Counted from the first letter of the stretch, positions 50,001 to 63,355 are shown. The stretch: DNA of 64,000 nt from Penelope pileata (GCA_013396635.1 WBMW01000795.1:819158-883157), one strand, 5' to 3'. Notes: a model not told the origin generated them from the sequence alone. Numbers and translations are program-made.

Positions 50001-50969
50001 ATATCAAAATTTTAAACTTCATCCTGGCAACAGAATTTCAAAACTTCATTAAAATGCTTATGCTGAAAGTACCAGAATATAACAGATTTAACTTTTGAAG
50101 CAAATAATTTGCTTCAAATTTGTTGAGAAGGATCTAAAGCAACCAAAATGCAATGCAGACAGAATTAGGTCCACAAAAAGTGATGAAGAAAGGTACTATG
50201 CAACAATGCCTCATCATGAAGTCATCTAAAATTTAGTGGGCACTTCTGTTGCGTCTTTTCATGGCTCTTAATATCCCCAAGTGTCTGCACACCCACAGTA
50301 AGGCCTCAGCTGTGAAGCATGTTCTCACTTAGGCTCCACGGTGATCCTGAGATAAGGATATCTATCTACAGCTGCAGTCCATTACAACCGGCCTAAAACG
50401 TCAGTGAAGTACAAAGGTTGGCACATAGCACACAGCATGGCTACCTTCTCCCAAAAACCTGGCTAGCACTGACAGCCCTGCCAAGGGAAGAAAAGATTAA
50501 TGTGGCCTGGAGGAACCTGGCACAGTAAAGACATCAGTAACCACAACATAGAGTTAAGAGATGCTGCTATACTGATAAGATCAGAGTATCAGAAGAAGAG
50601 GCTGAGTCCTCTTTCAGACAATCTTTTTACATAAGTTGTTTACAATTTTTAAAGTAAACAGCTTTTAAGTTAAGCTTTCTTCTAAAATCCTACTTCTGAC
50701 AATAACATAGTGAGTCTGCCGCTGTTATTTAAGGAAATTTGATATATACCACCTTTACAGCAAGGTTTTATTTTTCAGTGGCAGACGAAAATTAGTCTGC
50801 CCTCTTGCACCTAATCAAAAAGCATATAGGGCATAACCTCCTGGTTCATATTTTGGCAATACTTATATGGCCAAATGTAATGGACATCCTTAAACTATTT
50901 GTCATATACTAGGGAAGAAGAAAAGCATGATTCAGTATTCTGAGCAGTGTATCAGCAAGAGACATAGTA
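44034..50969. other. Intergenic, no gene recognised
   Basis: Mixed composition. The stretch 44300-44540 looks like possible conserved non-coding DNA. 47800-48250 and 49200-49800 are GC-richer; the latter is full of short CTGAC- and TGG-like words and may be an old repeat. No exon is seen. Confidence 0.55.
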
Positions 50970-51650
50970 CAGGGTCTCAGAGGATAGCTGGGGTCAGAAG
51001 GGCCTTCTCACAATCATCTAGTCCATCTACCTGGTCAGAGCAGGTTCAGCTAGAACAGGTTGCTTTGGACCATTCATAGTCAGATTTTGAATATATCAAA
51101 GCACAGAGAATCCACAGCCTCTCTGGGCAGCCTGTTTCCATGTTTAATCATCCTTCTATGTTTGAGATTTTTGTGTATTTCAGTTTGCACCCACTGCCTC
51201 TTGCCTTTCACTGGGCACTACTGAAAAGCGTCTGACTCCCATAACATACTAGCTGATTCCCATACTCTACTCTCCTAGTCAAAAAGTTTATTTTAATTTG
51301 TACCGTAGTTTGTGACCATTGACCCTTCTTATATACTTTGCCACAAAAGAGAAAAGCCTGACTGTCATCTTTGTAACTCTGATTCTACTGCTATTAGATC
51401 ACCCTTTAGCTCCTCTTTGCTAGGAAGAACAAGTCCAGCTCCTTCAGCTTCTCCTCAGAGGTGGTGTCCTCTCAGCTCCCGATCATCTCTGTAGCCCCTC
51501 TGGTCCCTGTCCAATTATTCATCTTGAACTAGACTTTGTGCCACACATGTGGCCTCACAAACACAAGGTGAAGAGGAATTATAACAATTATAATTTCCCT
51601 TAACCTGCTAACTATGCTCCTCCCAATGTAGTCCAATATTCACTCATTTA
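50970..51650 (-). mobile_element. Long CR1 LINE fragment
   Basis: Over about 680 bp the minus strand reads as CR1. On the plus strand I see in order GGTTGCTTTGGACC, CCACAGCCTCTCTGGGCAGC, CAGTTTGCACCCACTGCCTC, CACTGGGCACTACTGA, CCAGCTCCTTCAGCTTCTCC and TGTGGCCTCACAAACACAAG, which is the order of the CR1 3' region read backwards. It is old and diverged, with many indels, and has no intact ORF. It is the longest element in the window. Confidence 0.88.
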
Positions 51651-54600
51651 TTTTTCTGTCACACCTTTGCTATGAAGCATAAATGTGCAGTCATTGTTTG
51701 AAATGAATCAGTAGAAATAACGATGTTGTTAAAACAATCTATGCTGCTCTTGAAAGATATACCCCAAAGTTCTTGGTTTCGTGTTCCAATGACAAACCAG
51801 TTGACCACAAGAAATTAACAGTGCACAAAATAATAAAATGATTCAACCAAACTGAGCATTGCTGAACCAGTCTGCTACTTCAGAGTTTGCAGAATTATTC
51901 TTCTACTGGTGTTCATGATGGAAGAAAGCAGACTTTTACTGCAAGAATGAAACCCATCTGAAAATCATAGCTTTCTTAGTCAAGGAGGTCAGGCAGTATC
52001 ACAAATTCTAGAATTAATGTGTGGTATATGCAGAATCTGTTTATCTCTAGAAAATTACTTCATAATCAGAGCATGACACTCAGAAATATTGACATGTACC
52101 TCCACCCATCTTTTGAAAACATCTCAATCAAAATCCAGACCTACCTTCCTGGCCTAGATAAGAGATCTTGGCTGAAGGCCCAGCAGACATTGCATCTGTC
52201 TAAACCAGGCTTGGGTGGACCCTGAAATGAGATATTGTCTCTCTTCATTATAAAGGCAGTGGCACTGAAAGAAAATAAAAATATAGAGAATTGTATTCAA
52301 GCTGACTGTTAGGAACTCCAAGAAAAGGTTAAGGGTTGGGAAATGAAAAAATTAGCATTGCCTTTTTAAAACAGTGAAGAGGCAGTGGGCTGAGAAAATG
52401 ATTTTTTTATTATTATTATTTAAACATTCCGTGCAAGGCATTTAACAGCTTCCAATCCCAGTAGCTTCAGTGGGAGAGTCTGTATTCTGCCAGCTGCTTC
52501 CCTCTCCTTTAGCAAAACCTTGAGCCATCTGAGACATTTAGCTCAAGCTAAATGATCACATGCCAAGTATTGTGATGATGGCTGATCTTGCTCCCTGAGT
52601 GGAAATGAGCAAGACTGGAAATAAGTAGGTGTTTAAAAGCATTGTGCTCTTAAGGACATGGTTGTGTGAGTCCTTGACTCCTTAAGCTATGACACTGTCA
52701 CCGTGCCCATTGACACCTCTTCCCTTGACTGCCACCACAGCTATCAATCCAGGAGATTCACAAGCTGCTGCAGATCTAGAGCTAGAGCCAAGGGACAGAG
52801 AGAAAGTATGCTCCCAATGAAGGGGAAGGTGCTCACTAAGGGTTACAGTCAGGGAACAACAAGAACAGAGTTGTGCCTTGAAAGCACAGAAGCCAGCAGG
52901 CACAGGTGACCCCAGCACAGGCTGTGCCCTCACCAACGAGGCACCATCCTACTGGGGCTGAGCATAGCAGGCAGAGCCAGGGTCTATAGCAGGGATCATT
53001 GACAGCACCCTATACAGCAAGTGATGAATCAGGGCCCACTCACTGGCTCCAGTCAGAGGTGTAAGAAGAAACTCCAGTAAGAGGACACTGGATCAGGGGC
53101 AGGGCTGGAGACAAGCGGAGACAAGCTACCCACAGCATAGGTCCACAATCCATTCAGGAAGCAGGGCTGGAGACAGGCGTGCCTACAGTAGCTCAGGACA
53201 GGACAGTTCAGTACTGACTTTAAATTGAGGCCCCGGTCTGAAGGTATGTGGCTGAGTGTCCCAAGTGAGGCTGGTTGCGTCATTAAGGCCTACCAGTGCC
53301 CTCAGGGCGGTGCTTTTACTTTGTATAGCCCTTATGCTAATACAGGGCATTTCGCTGCATTATGGAAAAATGTCTCATCAGAGCAAGAGCAAGCTGGAAA
53401 GACAGCAGCTTAAGCAAGAAGCACAAGCAATCAACCTGGATCTCCTCATTCACAGGGACTAAGCGCATGTGCCCAGAGAGACCAAATCTCATTTGCAAGA
53501 AATCATTAAATGTTGTGCTGGGACCAGCTGATACTAGTAAAGCCACACAATCCCTGTTGTCGACAGCTTATTCGCATAATTCATGACTGCCTCCAATTAT
53601 CTGTGGGAGATTTGCAATCCGGACTCTCAGCCTGCGAAGGAGGTTCCACATGGGCAGGCGCTTAATGAACAGATTGGATTATAAACACTAGCTAATCTTT
53701 CCCACATGTACACCTGAAGAATATCAGAAGTGACAGCTGTTTAAATTTCCAAGGAAATTAATGATTCTTAAAGAGGCAAGGCTTATCAAGGCTTTGACTG
53801 GGCTTGATAACAGACAACCACCAAGGGGCAAATTGTTTATAATAGTTTATAAGTGCCTCATTCTATGGGTTCATCTTGGAAACTTTTATTGACATGGTCT
53901 CTTTTATTAATGTTTGTGCTGGCAAAGAGTAGAGCAGCTTTGTTCAATCTACTGATGATATTAGGCTACTAAGGCCTCTAATGAGCATCTTGTATCTTCA
54001 GGTCACAGTCAGTTTAAAACGATTGGTACTGGGGCCAACATACCCTGTGCTCAGCTGAACCCTACTAGATGGCTGCACTGTTCTTGCCCCATCCAGAGCT
54101 CGCATCCTTGCAGGGCCCATCTTTGAGACTGCTGAAACATTAACTAGCTTGTGGTGGGTCATTTACCGCATTAACTGTCTGGAGAATTGGGGGTGGTGAG
54201 AAGAGAGCGATGTAGCTTTACCATGAGACTACAGCCAATCTCTTCTATTAGATCGTATATGGAAAAAGAAAGCCACTGTCCTCTCTTGCAGAAACCTTGT
54301 AGCTTTACAACAGGACACAAAACCTGTTTCAGTTGCCCAATCATTCCTCCTTCCCCATGGAGCACATGGCAGGAAAGGTCTCGTTTCCATGAGGACTTTT
54401 CAGAGCCCAGTGCTATTTTAAAGAATGTATTGTGAAGAAAGAGCACCCACATTGGCCTGTGAGAGTGGCCAAGTGAACAGAGCTTTGTTGAACTCAGGGG
54501 TCAATAAAAAAGAATGACACATACAGCAAGCCATTCTCCAGCTATAAGTACTGCAGTTACCTTGCAGGATTGGGTAGCTAAGAGATCTTTGTTCCTCACG

Positions 54601-57600
54601 AGCAGTGAGTGTTTCACCGAGGAGCATGGAATTAATTTAAATTCAAGACTACAGACAAATCAAATGTCCCACAAACAATTTCAGCTTTTTCTTGCATAAC
54701 TTCTGTGACCCATCACTTAGCTCATTGCTGAAGTATCTGGCCTCAGCAACAGACCTATTCCTCCTGCCACACTGATGGAAACCAGAATTGATTCAAATGA
54801 AAAAAAATAGATTAAGGTGATAGTTAAAGCCAGCCTAAAACCAATGGATCTGGGAAGAGTTTGGCATGTGCTTTATCTGAACCTATGCTACTATTGCTTT
54901 CTGACCCATTACACTCAATTAGGCCAATTTTGGATGCATGTCATATATTCAAAATCAGCTCTTTCCTGGTTCATATTAATTTAACTACACTGGTGGAACT
55001 CTGCTTGGTGAAGGTTTAGCTTCATATTTGCTACTTTAATTTCTTTGTCATTCATCATTAAAATTGTTTGGGTATTTCATTTAAAGAATATTGAAGCTTC
55101 CAATGACTGGATAAACCATTTCTGCATGGGTTATTTCCGTGCTTTCTCCAGCTAGGATGGTGTTTTCCCCAAGAATAAATATGGAAGAGAAGTAAATCAG
55201 TGATCTTACAATTGGATTAATAAATATTGAGTGTTTTAAAGCACAGCTTTCTGGAGGAGATGGTCTGTGTCCTCCCAGCATGCACGTGTGTGCATGCACA
55301 CAAACACACGCACATAATTTACTCAGTTTTATTTTAGGATCTTGCATAATTGGGCCTTTTCTTCAGATGCTGAATATCTGCCACAGAGAATGTTTTCTTA
55401 TAGCCATAACAATATGATGCTATATTAGGAAAGGAATTCAATTTGTAGGACATTTGGAATCTTTGTTAGTTATGATTCAAGTCTATTTGCTGTCATGAGG
55501 CAAAGAAACTGAGAATAGCTAGCCGAAGCAGGAGATACTGCTAGCAGGTAGTAGGGCTGCTTTGGTCAAATTAGTTGTTCACTAACTTTTTACTGGATTC
55601 TAACACAGTCAAGTTCTTAGACAGTGTGGACAAGGATATGGCTGTTCTCTTTACTTCACTGGGTATTTTGGGTATTCCTGCTGCAGCACATGCATTCTTC
55701 AGTAGCTAACAGATTGCTATCTAATTAACATTTAATGCCTCTTCCCTTCTTAAGTAGCAAGGGAAAAGGACAAAAAGGACTGTATACCAGTCCTGTCCTA
55801 ATCCAGCTAGTTTTATAATACACCTACACACTACCACAAGAATTTTTTTCTGCCCCACAGAGGGCATAAATCTGGGGGGAGGGGGGGGGGGGGGGGAGAA
55901 AAAGAAAAAGAAAAAAAAGACTCAACAAAACCCTTTTCTTACAGGATTAAAAATTTGCTCATATGCACTGAGAGAATTTAGAAGATGATGTGCAACAGTG
56001 CCATCTGATGGGCTTATTCAAAAGGGTAAACAAGGTGACAGTCATCTGCCTTGGTCAATACCAGATCTGATAGAACAAAAGTGCCGTCGAATGATTTCTT
56101 ATTAACACATTTCCCATGAACCTGTACCAAACTACTTTTTAAAATAAAATTGTGGGGTTTTTTTTTGATAAAGGTAATAAAGTTGTTTCCATGGTGGGAT
56201 ATTTGATTTAGGATTGCAGAATGGTTTGACTGAGAAACTACAGCAAATCTAATGTACACACCATTGTAAATGCATTAATTGCTGTGTAATAAGCCTTCGA
56301 GTGAGATTTCAAAGCAGGAAGCAATAAAGAGGAGATGAAGGTCCAGTGGTCCTTCAGGATGAGCTGGACTGTCACACAGGCAACATAGAAGGCTTTGTAG
56401 GATGACAGAAATAGGAAGAAGGTATTATATAATTGATGAGTATTTATGTATTTTCTTGCTGTATCTTTGGCAATGTGAACAAATGTGGATTTTATCTTTG
56501 GATAATACATTGCCCTTGAGTAGTTTTTAGAAAACCATAGGACCAAAGTCAACACAGCTTTTTCTTAAAACCTAATTCATTCTTCTCTAAGACTCCAGTC
56601 AAGTGACTTTATTTTAAAAAATGAGGCAAGTTCCTGTGACGTTTTAATTGATTTACATCTTCATTACTGTATTACAGCACAGGTAAAACAAACAAATTTA
56701 TCCAGTTCCGAATTCTGTGAATATGCAGAGTTGGACAGCAAAATTTATTTAATTTGCTGCAATGAAATGCCAAAAACCATCCCTGACCACAGAAATCAGT
56801 TCACGGCCCTGCAATGTAAATAGTTTTTATCAATAAGCCAAGAGAAAACCTTAAATCATTATCTATACAATCTCTAAATAACACAGATATTGAAAAAATA
56901 TATAAATAATGGAAAGAAAATACTTTTGAAACAGATCTGGACCATTTGGTTAGAAGGGTTCAGTTCAGTGTTGTACTGCTCAATATAGGAAAATGAAAAT
57001 CTTAAGAAAAACATAGTACATATTTTGAGGACTCATTTTATCTTCAGTAAGAAGTCTGCTTAAAAAGGTTATAATGACTGATTACTGTTTTCTGTTTAAC
57101 TGGCTTCTGTTGTGTTTGTTTTCAACTTCCTTCCTAACACTTACAAAGAAAATTTTTTTTTTCCCCATCAATTGATTAGTCTTGGAAAGCAAAAGGAGTG
57201 CTCGGCCGTTGTCAAGCAAAATTATTTTTTACAGACCAAAAATAATACAAAAAATTTACTTTAGCTCTTGATTTTCTTTGGAGTTCTGACTCCTGTCTAG
57301 GGGATGCTTGTGGAGAAAATCTCTGTTCAAAAGTCTGTCCTAAAGGGAGATAAGGTGGGTGGGATATGAAAGGCTAGGATACAAAAAATAGTTTGTGTTG
57401 ATTCAGAAAAGCATTGCTTTGTTTATGGCTTCTTGGAGGGAGAGAAAGAAACAGGGAGTTATGTGTGTTGAATGTGTCTGTTGGGGGAATGGGATTGGTG
57501 AGAAATAGGCATCTCACACATAATGAAGGCATCCTTGGTGCTTCTGAAAAAATGAAATTTTTCATGCAAACACTAAGGATGAAATCTCTTATTGTACTTG

Positions 57601-60600
57601 ACATTTCCTGGATCTACTCACAACTCTTTGATATTAACAGAAGAAAAAGCAGCTCTGTGCCAAAAGCTGTTAATGACCCTGTTTCATAGCAAAGTTCACT
57701 TCATAGCAGTACCCACAGATAATTCTTTACCTTTAAAACAAAGCAACAACCTGTAAAGCAATAGAAGAAAAGAGTATGTCCACACGGACATAACGGAGAA
57801 TTTGGATCCTATAATTTACGTGTTGGCCCTTGCTAAATACAGAAGCTATTTTTCAGTAAAGGGATAATTGAAAAACTGAGGTAACCAGGCTTTTATTTTG
57901 TGTTTGTATATGTGTGTGATTAAATTATGCAGCTAAAAAGAACAAAATCCAGATGTCCTTTGCTGACACAGCAACGAGTGTGTCTAAGTAACACCAACTT
58001 TCTAGGAGTAGCACCATGTTGCTGTAACAGGACACAGAAGTAAAGCGCTCAACTATCTGCTTTCAGCTTCATGACCTTTGAAAAGACAGGAGGCAAATAT
58101 GCAGCCCAATATCTAAACTTTTATCTACTTTTGTTATTGATCCCCAAATCTTCTGGGAGCCATTCTGCAAAGAATGATTGATATTTAAGTTGATATTTGC
58201 CAGTTAATCTCCTCCTACCTATTTTCTCCTTTGTCAGTGAATCTAGGCCTGATTATGGGCTAAAAGAGTTTGTGACGGAAATATGTACTCCAGCCAGTAA
58301 CATTGTCAGAGTGGCTCTGAACCTGCTAAATCCATAAAAAATTAGGTGAAGTCAAATAAATCTGTGCGTGTACGTATAGCTGCCATGATCCAGCTCCTGG
58401 AAGCCTGCATGCAGATAGAGTTCCAAGTTCATCTTTCTTCTCTGGAGGTATTTCTGTGATAAAGCAGATAGAATGGGGAAGACCTTGCTGTGCTGTGCCG
58501 TGCTGTGTGACCTACGTTACTAATGTATTACTAAGGGGTTAGATCTGTGGCAGTACCATGTATGCTCATTCTTTATTTTAGTGTTAATTCATATTTATAT
58601 GTATGAATAAGGATCTATCTATATTGTCTAGGGGACTTAGTTTTAAAAATGGCACAAATATTATTTGGTTTATATATTTGTTTTAAAACAGCATGAATAT
58701 TAACAATACTGTAAGGCAATTTTAGAACCTCAGCCTGTCCTCATCTTCCAGCATTTCCTCTGACTGCTTTTACAAATGCATATTTTGGTCTATCCCGAGA
58801 CTAGTGGCTATGACAATCACTTGAATAAGAACCTCATACACATATAAACACTGATAACACCACAAGTCATGTTACAATAAGAAAATACCTCTTTCCTTTT
58901 CTGTGGGCACTAGAAAAAACCTCCTTGTATGTATCTCATCCCCTGTGGCATCTACAGCAGTTAAGTACACAAGAAGAGGTAGGTGGCCCAATAATATTTC
59001 CAAATCTCTCTTTCCCTAACAGAAGGACTCGCTGCTGAGTGTTTTCTTAGCAAAAAGCAAAGCAAGTAGCCTCTCTTCTTGATTAAAACCCTCTGACTTT
59101 TGGAATCTTCTAAATTATATTTGCCATACAGGAAGGGTGTAGGAGGGAGGAGAAGAATTGAAAAACTCAAGTCTTGTGTCAATTATCAAGTGTTTTAAAT
59201 ATAGAGATTTTCCCATCCACTAGAAACTAAATCGACTTGTTTGTTGCCAAGGAAAATGGGTGAAGATGCCATTTCTAAAGTGTGTAAAGACATCATGGTT
59301 CATTTCACGATAATATTTGTTGAACTTTTGTGGCATGCTTTCAGAGGAAACAAGATGGGACTGTGTTAGTCATGATTTGCTAAATAGTACATCCTAATCC
59401 TTCCTAGTTTTTGTTTATTCATGCCTTGCTGTGGGATTTACAGTGTTAGCTCATGGAAAATAAAAGAAATCCCAGGAGACAGAGGAATGCAGCCTTCCAC
59501 TCCTCCGCTTGGAGGCAGGTTTGGATATTTGTTTCAGGAGGGTTTGCTTTACTTCTAATAGAAGCTCAGATGTACAGGGAATGGGGAAAGGGGTCTCGCT
59601 AGTCCCGCAAGACCAAGCTCTGCACACAGGATGACCTGGAAATCTTGAGCTGCCTGGCAAGGCAACACTGGATGAGCTACCACCTTCTGAGTGCATATTG
59701 TGCTGTGGGCTACTGTTCATTGTCAGGCAAACACCTGATATGGATATCCCCCTGACACCTTCCTCTTCAGCTCCAGCACCCTGGCCTCTGCTTCATGCTC
59801 TTTAGACTCCTCCAAGTAATGACACATTGAGAAGTTTGCCGTAGAAGACAGAGGCAGTAGCAAGGAGGATGCAAGCTATCCTTGAAATGTTCCCATCAGC
59901 TTTCTTCTGCCTTGTTAGGTGATTTCAAGGCTTGCTTTCATGCCACATCCAATAAAGGAGCTCTTCTTAGTTTTTCTCACTGGCTATGAAACAGGATCTG
60001 TTCATTGTGAGAGGCCCTTTTGTCAGAGGGGGGAATGTCTCTTTTTTGTGTGGTTTTATTTCCTCCTGACTCTCGTTGGCCATGACCTTGGCAGAGCAGA
60101 AGGACATTGCTGTGGGTCACAGAGTGCCATCCTGCTGGTGGGGAGCAGGCGTGGAGAGGTGGCAAGCCAGGCAGCAGGCGTGATGAAATCCTGCCTGTGA
60201 TTTTCCGGACCAGGTGATCCTCTCAGTGATAGATCTGGTTTGAACCTCTGCCATGGCTGAGGAGGGTGGATGCAGGGGAAAACCAAAGCCTGTGGTGCAT
60301 AATGAAGTCCTTATGCACTGAACAGTGGCATTCAATATGCCATGGGAAGAGATGCTGACAGCAATGACCAGTGCCTTGCGGGAGAAAGTTTCAAAGAATA
60401 AATGTACTTCCTTTGCAAATTCTAGCACAGAGCCAGTGTGGGCATGAGGAGCATTGGGCCTGCTCAATGGTGACTCCTGTTAGTGAACTAAGGAAGAAAT
60501 AGTCTGATTTTATTTTGAGTACATTCCTCAGCTGCCTAGTGTGTGGAGCAAGGGCCATGGCATTCAGGAACACTGGATTTCTGTTCCTTGGCCTGTCGTC

Positions 60601-61529
60601 AATGGATGAATTTACGCAAGTCTGCTCTGTTCTGGACACCTCATTCTCTTTTCATGTCGAGTCTTTGCAACTCTTAAGCCGAGTATCAAATGTTGTTATT
60701 ATCCAATGTTTTTTGATACTCTTTTTAGTCTTCATCAGTCTATTGATCCTCAAGAAAAGTCACAGTATTTACGAATCTCTTCTTTCCATTAAAAATGCAT
60801 TTTCCTACACAAGTTACTAGGAAAATGGTGCAGTGAGACTCCATAGACAGGATGAACGTGTGTTCTGTGGCTGATATGTGACAGCGAAAAGACTCTAGCT
60901 ACTTCTTCCTGGGCCACTTCTAGATGATTGGGATAATTGAGGAGAAATGCACATAATTCATTAGTTTAGGCATGACTGTACCTTGCAAATTTTGTTATGA
61001 TCCATTAATTTGAGTCATATATTCTTGTTTGTAACAGAAGATTTTAACATGCATTTTCAATTGCAGAAAAATTCCTTTTGGTTAGACTGCTCCAGGACTT
61101 TACATTTCTTATTCACCATGTCCTTGTGAAGTTCAGATTGTAGTAGGGACAGAATGCATTTGTAGTGTTTAGAGAAGTTCTGGGCAGGAAAATCAATACA
61201 AAACCTCAGTTGTTTTGCATTGTATTTAAAGAGACGTAGTACATACTCATGCCGCATATAATACTGTAAAATCATTATAATATTTTCCTCTGCCATGTTA
61301 AACTTTCACAACTGTTTGTCTGTTGTTTTGGGATGTTTGCCTTTGCACAGTTTGTATAAAGACTTCTATTTCACCAGATGAATAAAAACTGACCAGACGC
61401 ATTCTGTGTAATGCAATCTGCTGTGGAAAATTGCAGCCAGAATAGCCTTCTTCATTCTCTGTAGAAACACTTCCCAGAGTCTGAGAAACTAAGTTTCATA
61501 GCACTTCTTGATTTAAAGCAGTACTGACT
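51651..61529. other. Intergenic, no gene recognised; several possible regulatory stretches
   Basis: Includes a GC-richer, internally repetitive stretch at 52650-53300 and candidate conserved non-coding stretches at 53580-53960, 54720-55060 and 58060-58330. It also has the poly-G tract at 55874, a short GT/CA-rich run near 55285 and a GC-richer interval at 59440-60640 with several unrelated open stretches. None of these shows a recognisable protein. Confidence 0.55.
55874..55920 (+). repeat. Poly-G / polypurine tract
   Basis: Six Gs, an A, sixteen Gs, then an A/G tract with repeated AAAAAG units to about 55920: 47 consecutive purines. It could form a G-quadruplex or triplex and is prone to length errors in assembly. 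Confidence 0.9.
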
Positions 61530-61625
61530 GTACTCCATTTCAGTGATGGAGATGTGTAGCAGAGGGGTTAATTGACTTGCTGAGGACCACAGAAACATTC
61601 TTACCCAAACAGGGATGAAACCGAA
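61530..61625 (+). mobile_element. MIR-type SINE remnant
   Basis: The order of short matches fits the MIR core and 3' part: CATTTCAGTGATGGAGA, CAGAGGGGTTAATTGACTTG, GAGGACCACAG, then AACAGGGATGAAACCGAAGC. MIR elements are ancient amniote SINEs and are expected to be this diverged in birds. Confidence 0.65.
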
Positions 61626-61954
61626 GCTTGTTGGTGTCTTTATTGTCAGCTCTTGATTATTCTTTCTTGACACAAAATGAAATTTTCATCATTGTGCCTC
61701 TTGATGAAGATTCCCTTTTTATGCCCAGTTTTGCAGGAGGACTAATGGAACAAGTGGATGAAGTTCAGGTGGGGCTCAGGGAAGCTCGGTCTGTGTTTTG
61801 CGATGAACTACCCAGTAGAAGTCAGTAGGAAAAATGTGTGTTGGCAATGCTATGCATGATGGTGGACAGAGATTCCTCAGTACTGCTGTTCTGATTAATA
61901 CTGATAACAACTGTTAGCAACTACCTGTAAACTACATAAATTAGAAATAGCAAT

Positions 61955-62048
61955 ATACTGATATTCAAAGCACAATGGCAAGTGGCTGAGCATTACTATT
62001 CTTACTTTACCAGTGGGAAAACTAAAGAAAAGAGGGTTTAGTGAAGGT
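61955..62048 (+). mobile_element. Second MIR-like SINE remnant
   Basis: TTCAAAGCACAATGG, then TTACTTTACCAGTGGGAAAA and AGAGGGTTTAGTGAAG resemble the MIR region around the fill 'CATTTTACAGATG-GGAAACTGAGG'. It is weaker than the copy 400 bp upstream. Confidence 0.5.
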
Positions 62049-63029
62049 ACTGGATTTTTTGTTTGTTTTTTTGTTTGTCTTTCAATAGTTTACATTTCCT
62101 GAATACATGATGAAACTTCACTGAATATTGCGTAGATGATGTTTTCCATTTTGAAGGTTTACTTCCATATCTCAATAAGCTCTTTGGCTTATATAAGTCA
62201 TGTACTGTCCTGTCCCATCCAACAATGGATATGGACGTCTTTGAAGAACACTCATTCCTTTAACTTAAGAGCAAAAACATACTTGCTTCTGCAGTTTGTG
62301 TAAATCAGAAGCAGTATTTTAACATCATTGAGAATATGCATTTATAATATTACCTGTAGTAGCTAATATGTAGCATTAATATGTTAAACAAAATTCACAT
62401 TAAAAACTGTCTTAAGTAACATGGGTGACAGTGATGATACTTAGTTTGTTTCCTCTTTCTCCTCTAATTATATGTAAGACTGTTAATTTTATTGGAGGAA
62501 AATGTCAAAATCGACCTCACTGTAGTTACCATGAGGATGCATTTGTATTTGAAAACTTTTTATTGCAAGTATGTTTTACCATCTTCCTCTCCAGCAAAGG
62601 ATCTTCAATCAACAGGCAAAGAGAAAGATTTTTTTTCTTTTTCATTTTTTTCACTGCCAGCAGTTAAGACCTAGATACTGTAAGGACATTGATGGGCACA
62701 AGTCTTTCTATACAAATCCCTTTTAACAGTATTAAGTCATGTTTTCTGAAAGGCTTAAGGAACTACTTATCAGTGTGGTTGTGTTAATAAAGTGCAAGTT
62801 TCTTCCATACTAACAAAATATTCTACTCTCTTCAAGCAGGAATTATAATCTAATTTTGTGCTATATCTTTTCCTCTATTTTTTAAGATATCCTTCAGTTT
62901 TACAGTGTTTTAGTAAATGTAACATTTAGTTCTTCTGCAACGTTTCACTAGCCCTGGGCGAATAGCAATATAAGGATGTACAGTAATCCATGATGTACAG
63001 TAATCCATGATGTGGGTTCATTTTTAGAA
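62049..63029. other. Intergenic, no gene recognised
   Basis: AT-rich DNA between the MIR-like remnants and the CR1 fragment. It contains the 17-bp tandem repeat and T-runs near 62630. Confidence 0.6.
62975..63013 (+). repeat. 17-bp tandem repeat, 2.3 copies
   Basis: The unit GATGTACAGTAATCCAT occurs at 62975-62991 and 62992-63008, followed by GATGT. The copies are exact, which suggests a recent local duplication. Confidence 0.95.
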
Positions 63030-63355
63030 TACAGTTGAAGCATTCAAAGGAAGGCTATGAAGATGGGGAAGAGTATAGTGGGCAAGATGTATGAGGAGTG
63101 GCTGAGGTCCTTTGGTTTGCTCAGCCCAGAGCAGAGGAGGCTGAGGGGAGGCCTCATGGTGGCCTACGGCTTCCTCATGAGGGGAGCAGAGGGGCAGCGC
63201 TGAGCTCTGCTCTCTGGTGACAGTGACAGGGCCCGAGGGAACGGCATGGAGCTGTGTCAGGGGAGGGTCAGGCTGGGTGTTAGGAAAAGGTTCTTCCCCG
63301 GAGTGGAAGGTGGGCACTGGAACAGGCTCCCCAGGGCAGTGGTCACAACAAGAAA
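63030..63355 (+). mobile_element. CR1 LINE internal fragment
   Basis: Plus-strand CR1 sequence with GCTCAGCCCAGAGCAGAGGA, GCCTCATGGTGGCCTACGG, GGTTCTTCCCCGGAGTGG and CACTGGAACAGGCTCCCCAG. It stops before the usual 3' tail, so it lacks both ends. The open stretches across it on both strands (up to 140 codons) are remnants or shadows, not a gene. Confidence 0.87.

Noticed and set aside
60117..60467. A 116-codon minus-strand ORF within the GC-richer interval 59440-60640
   Set aside because: Several unrelated ORFs overlap on both strands with no common frame or known motif, as expected by chance. I looked for a retroviral or LTR structure and saw none I could support.
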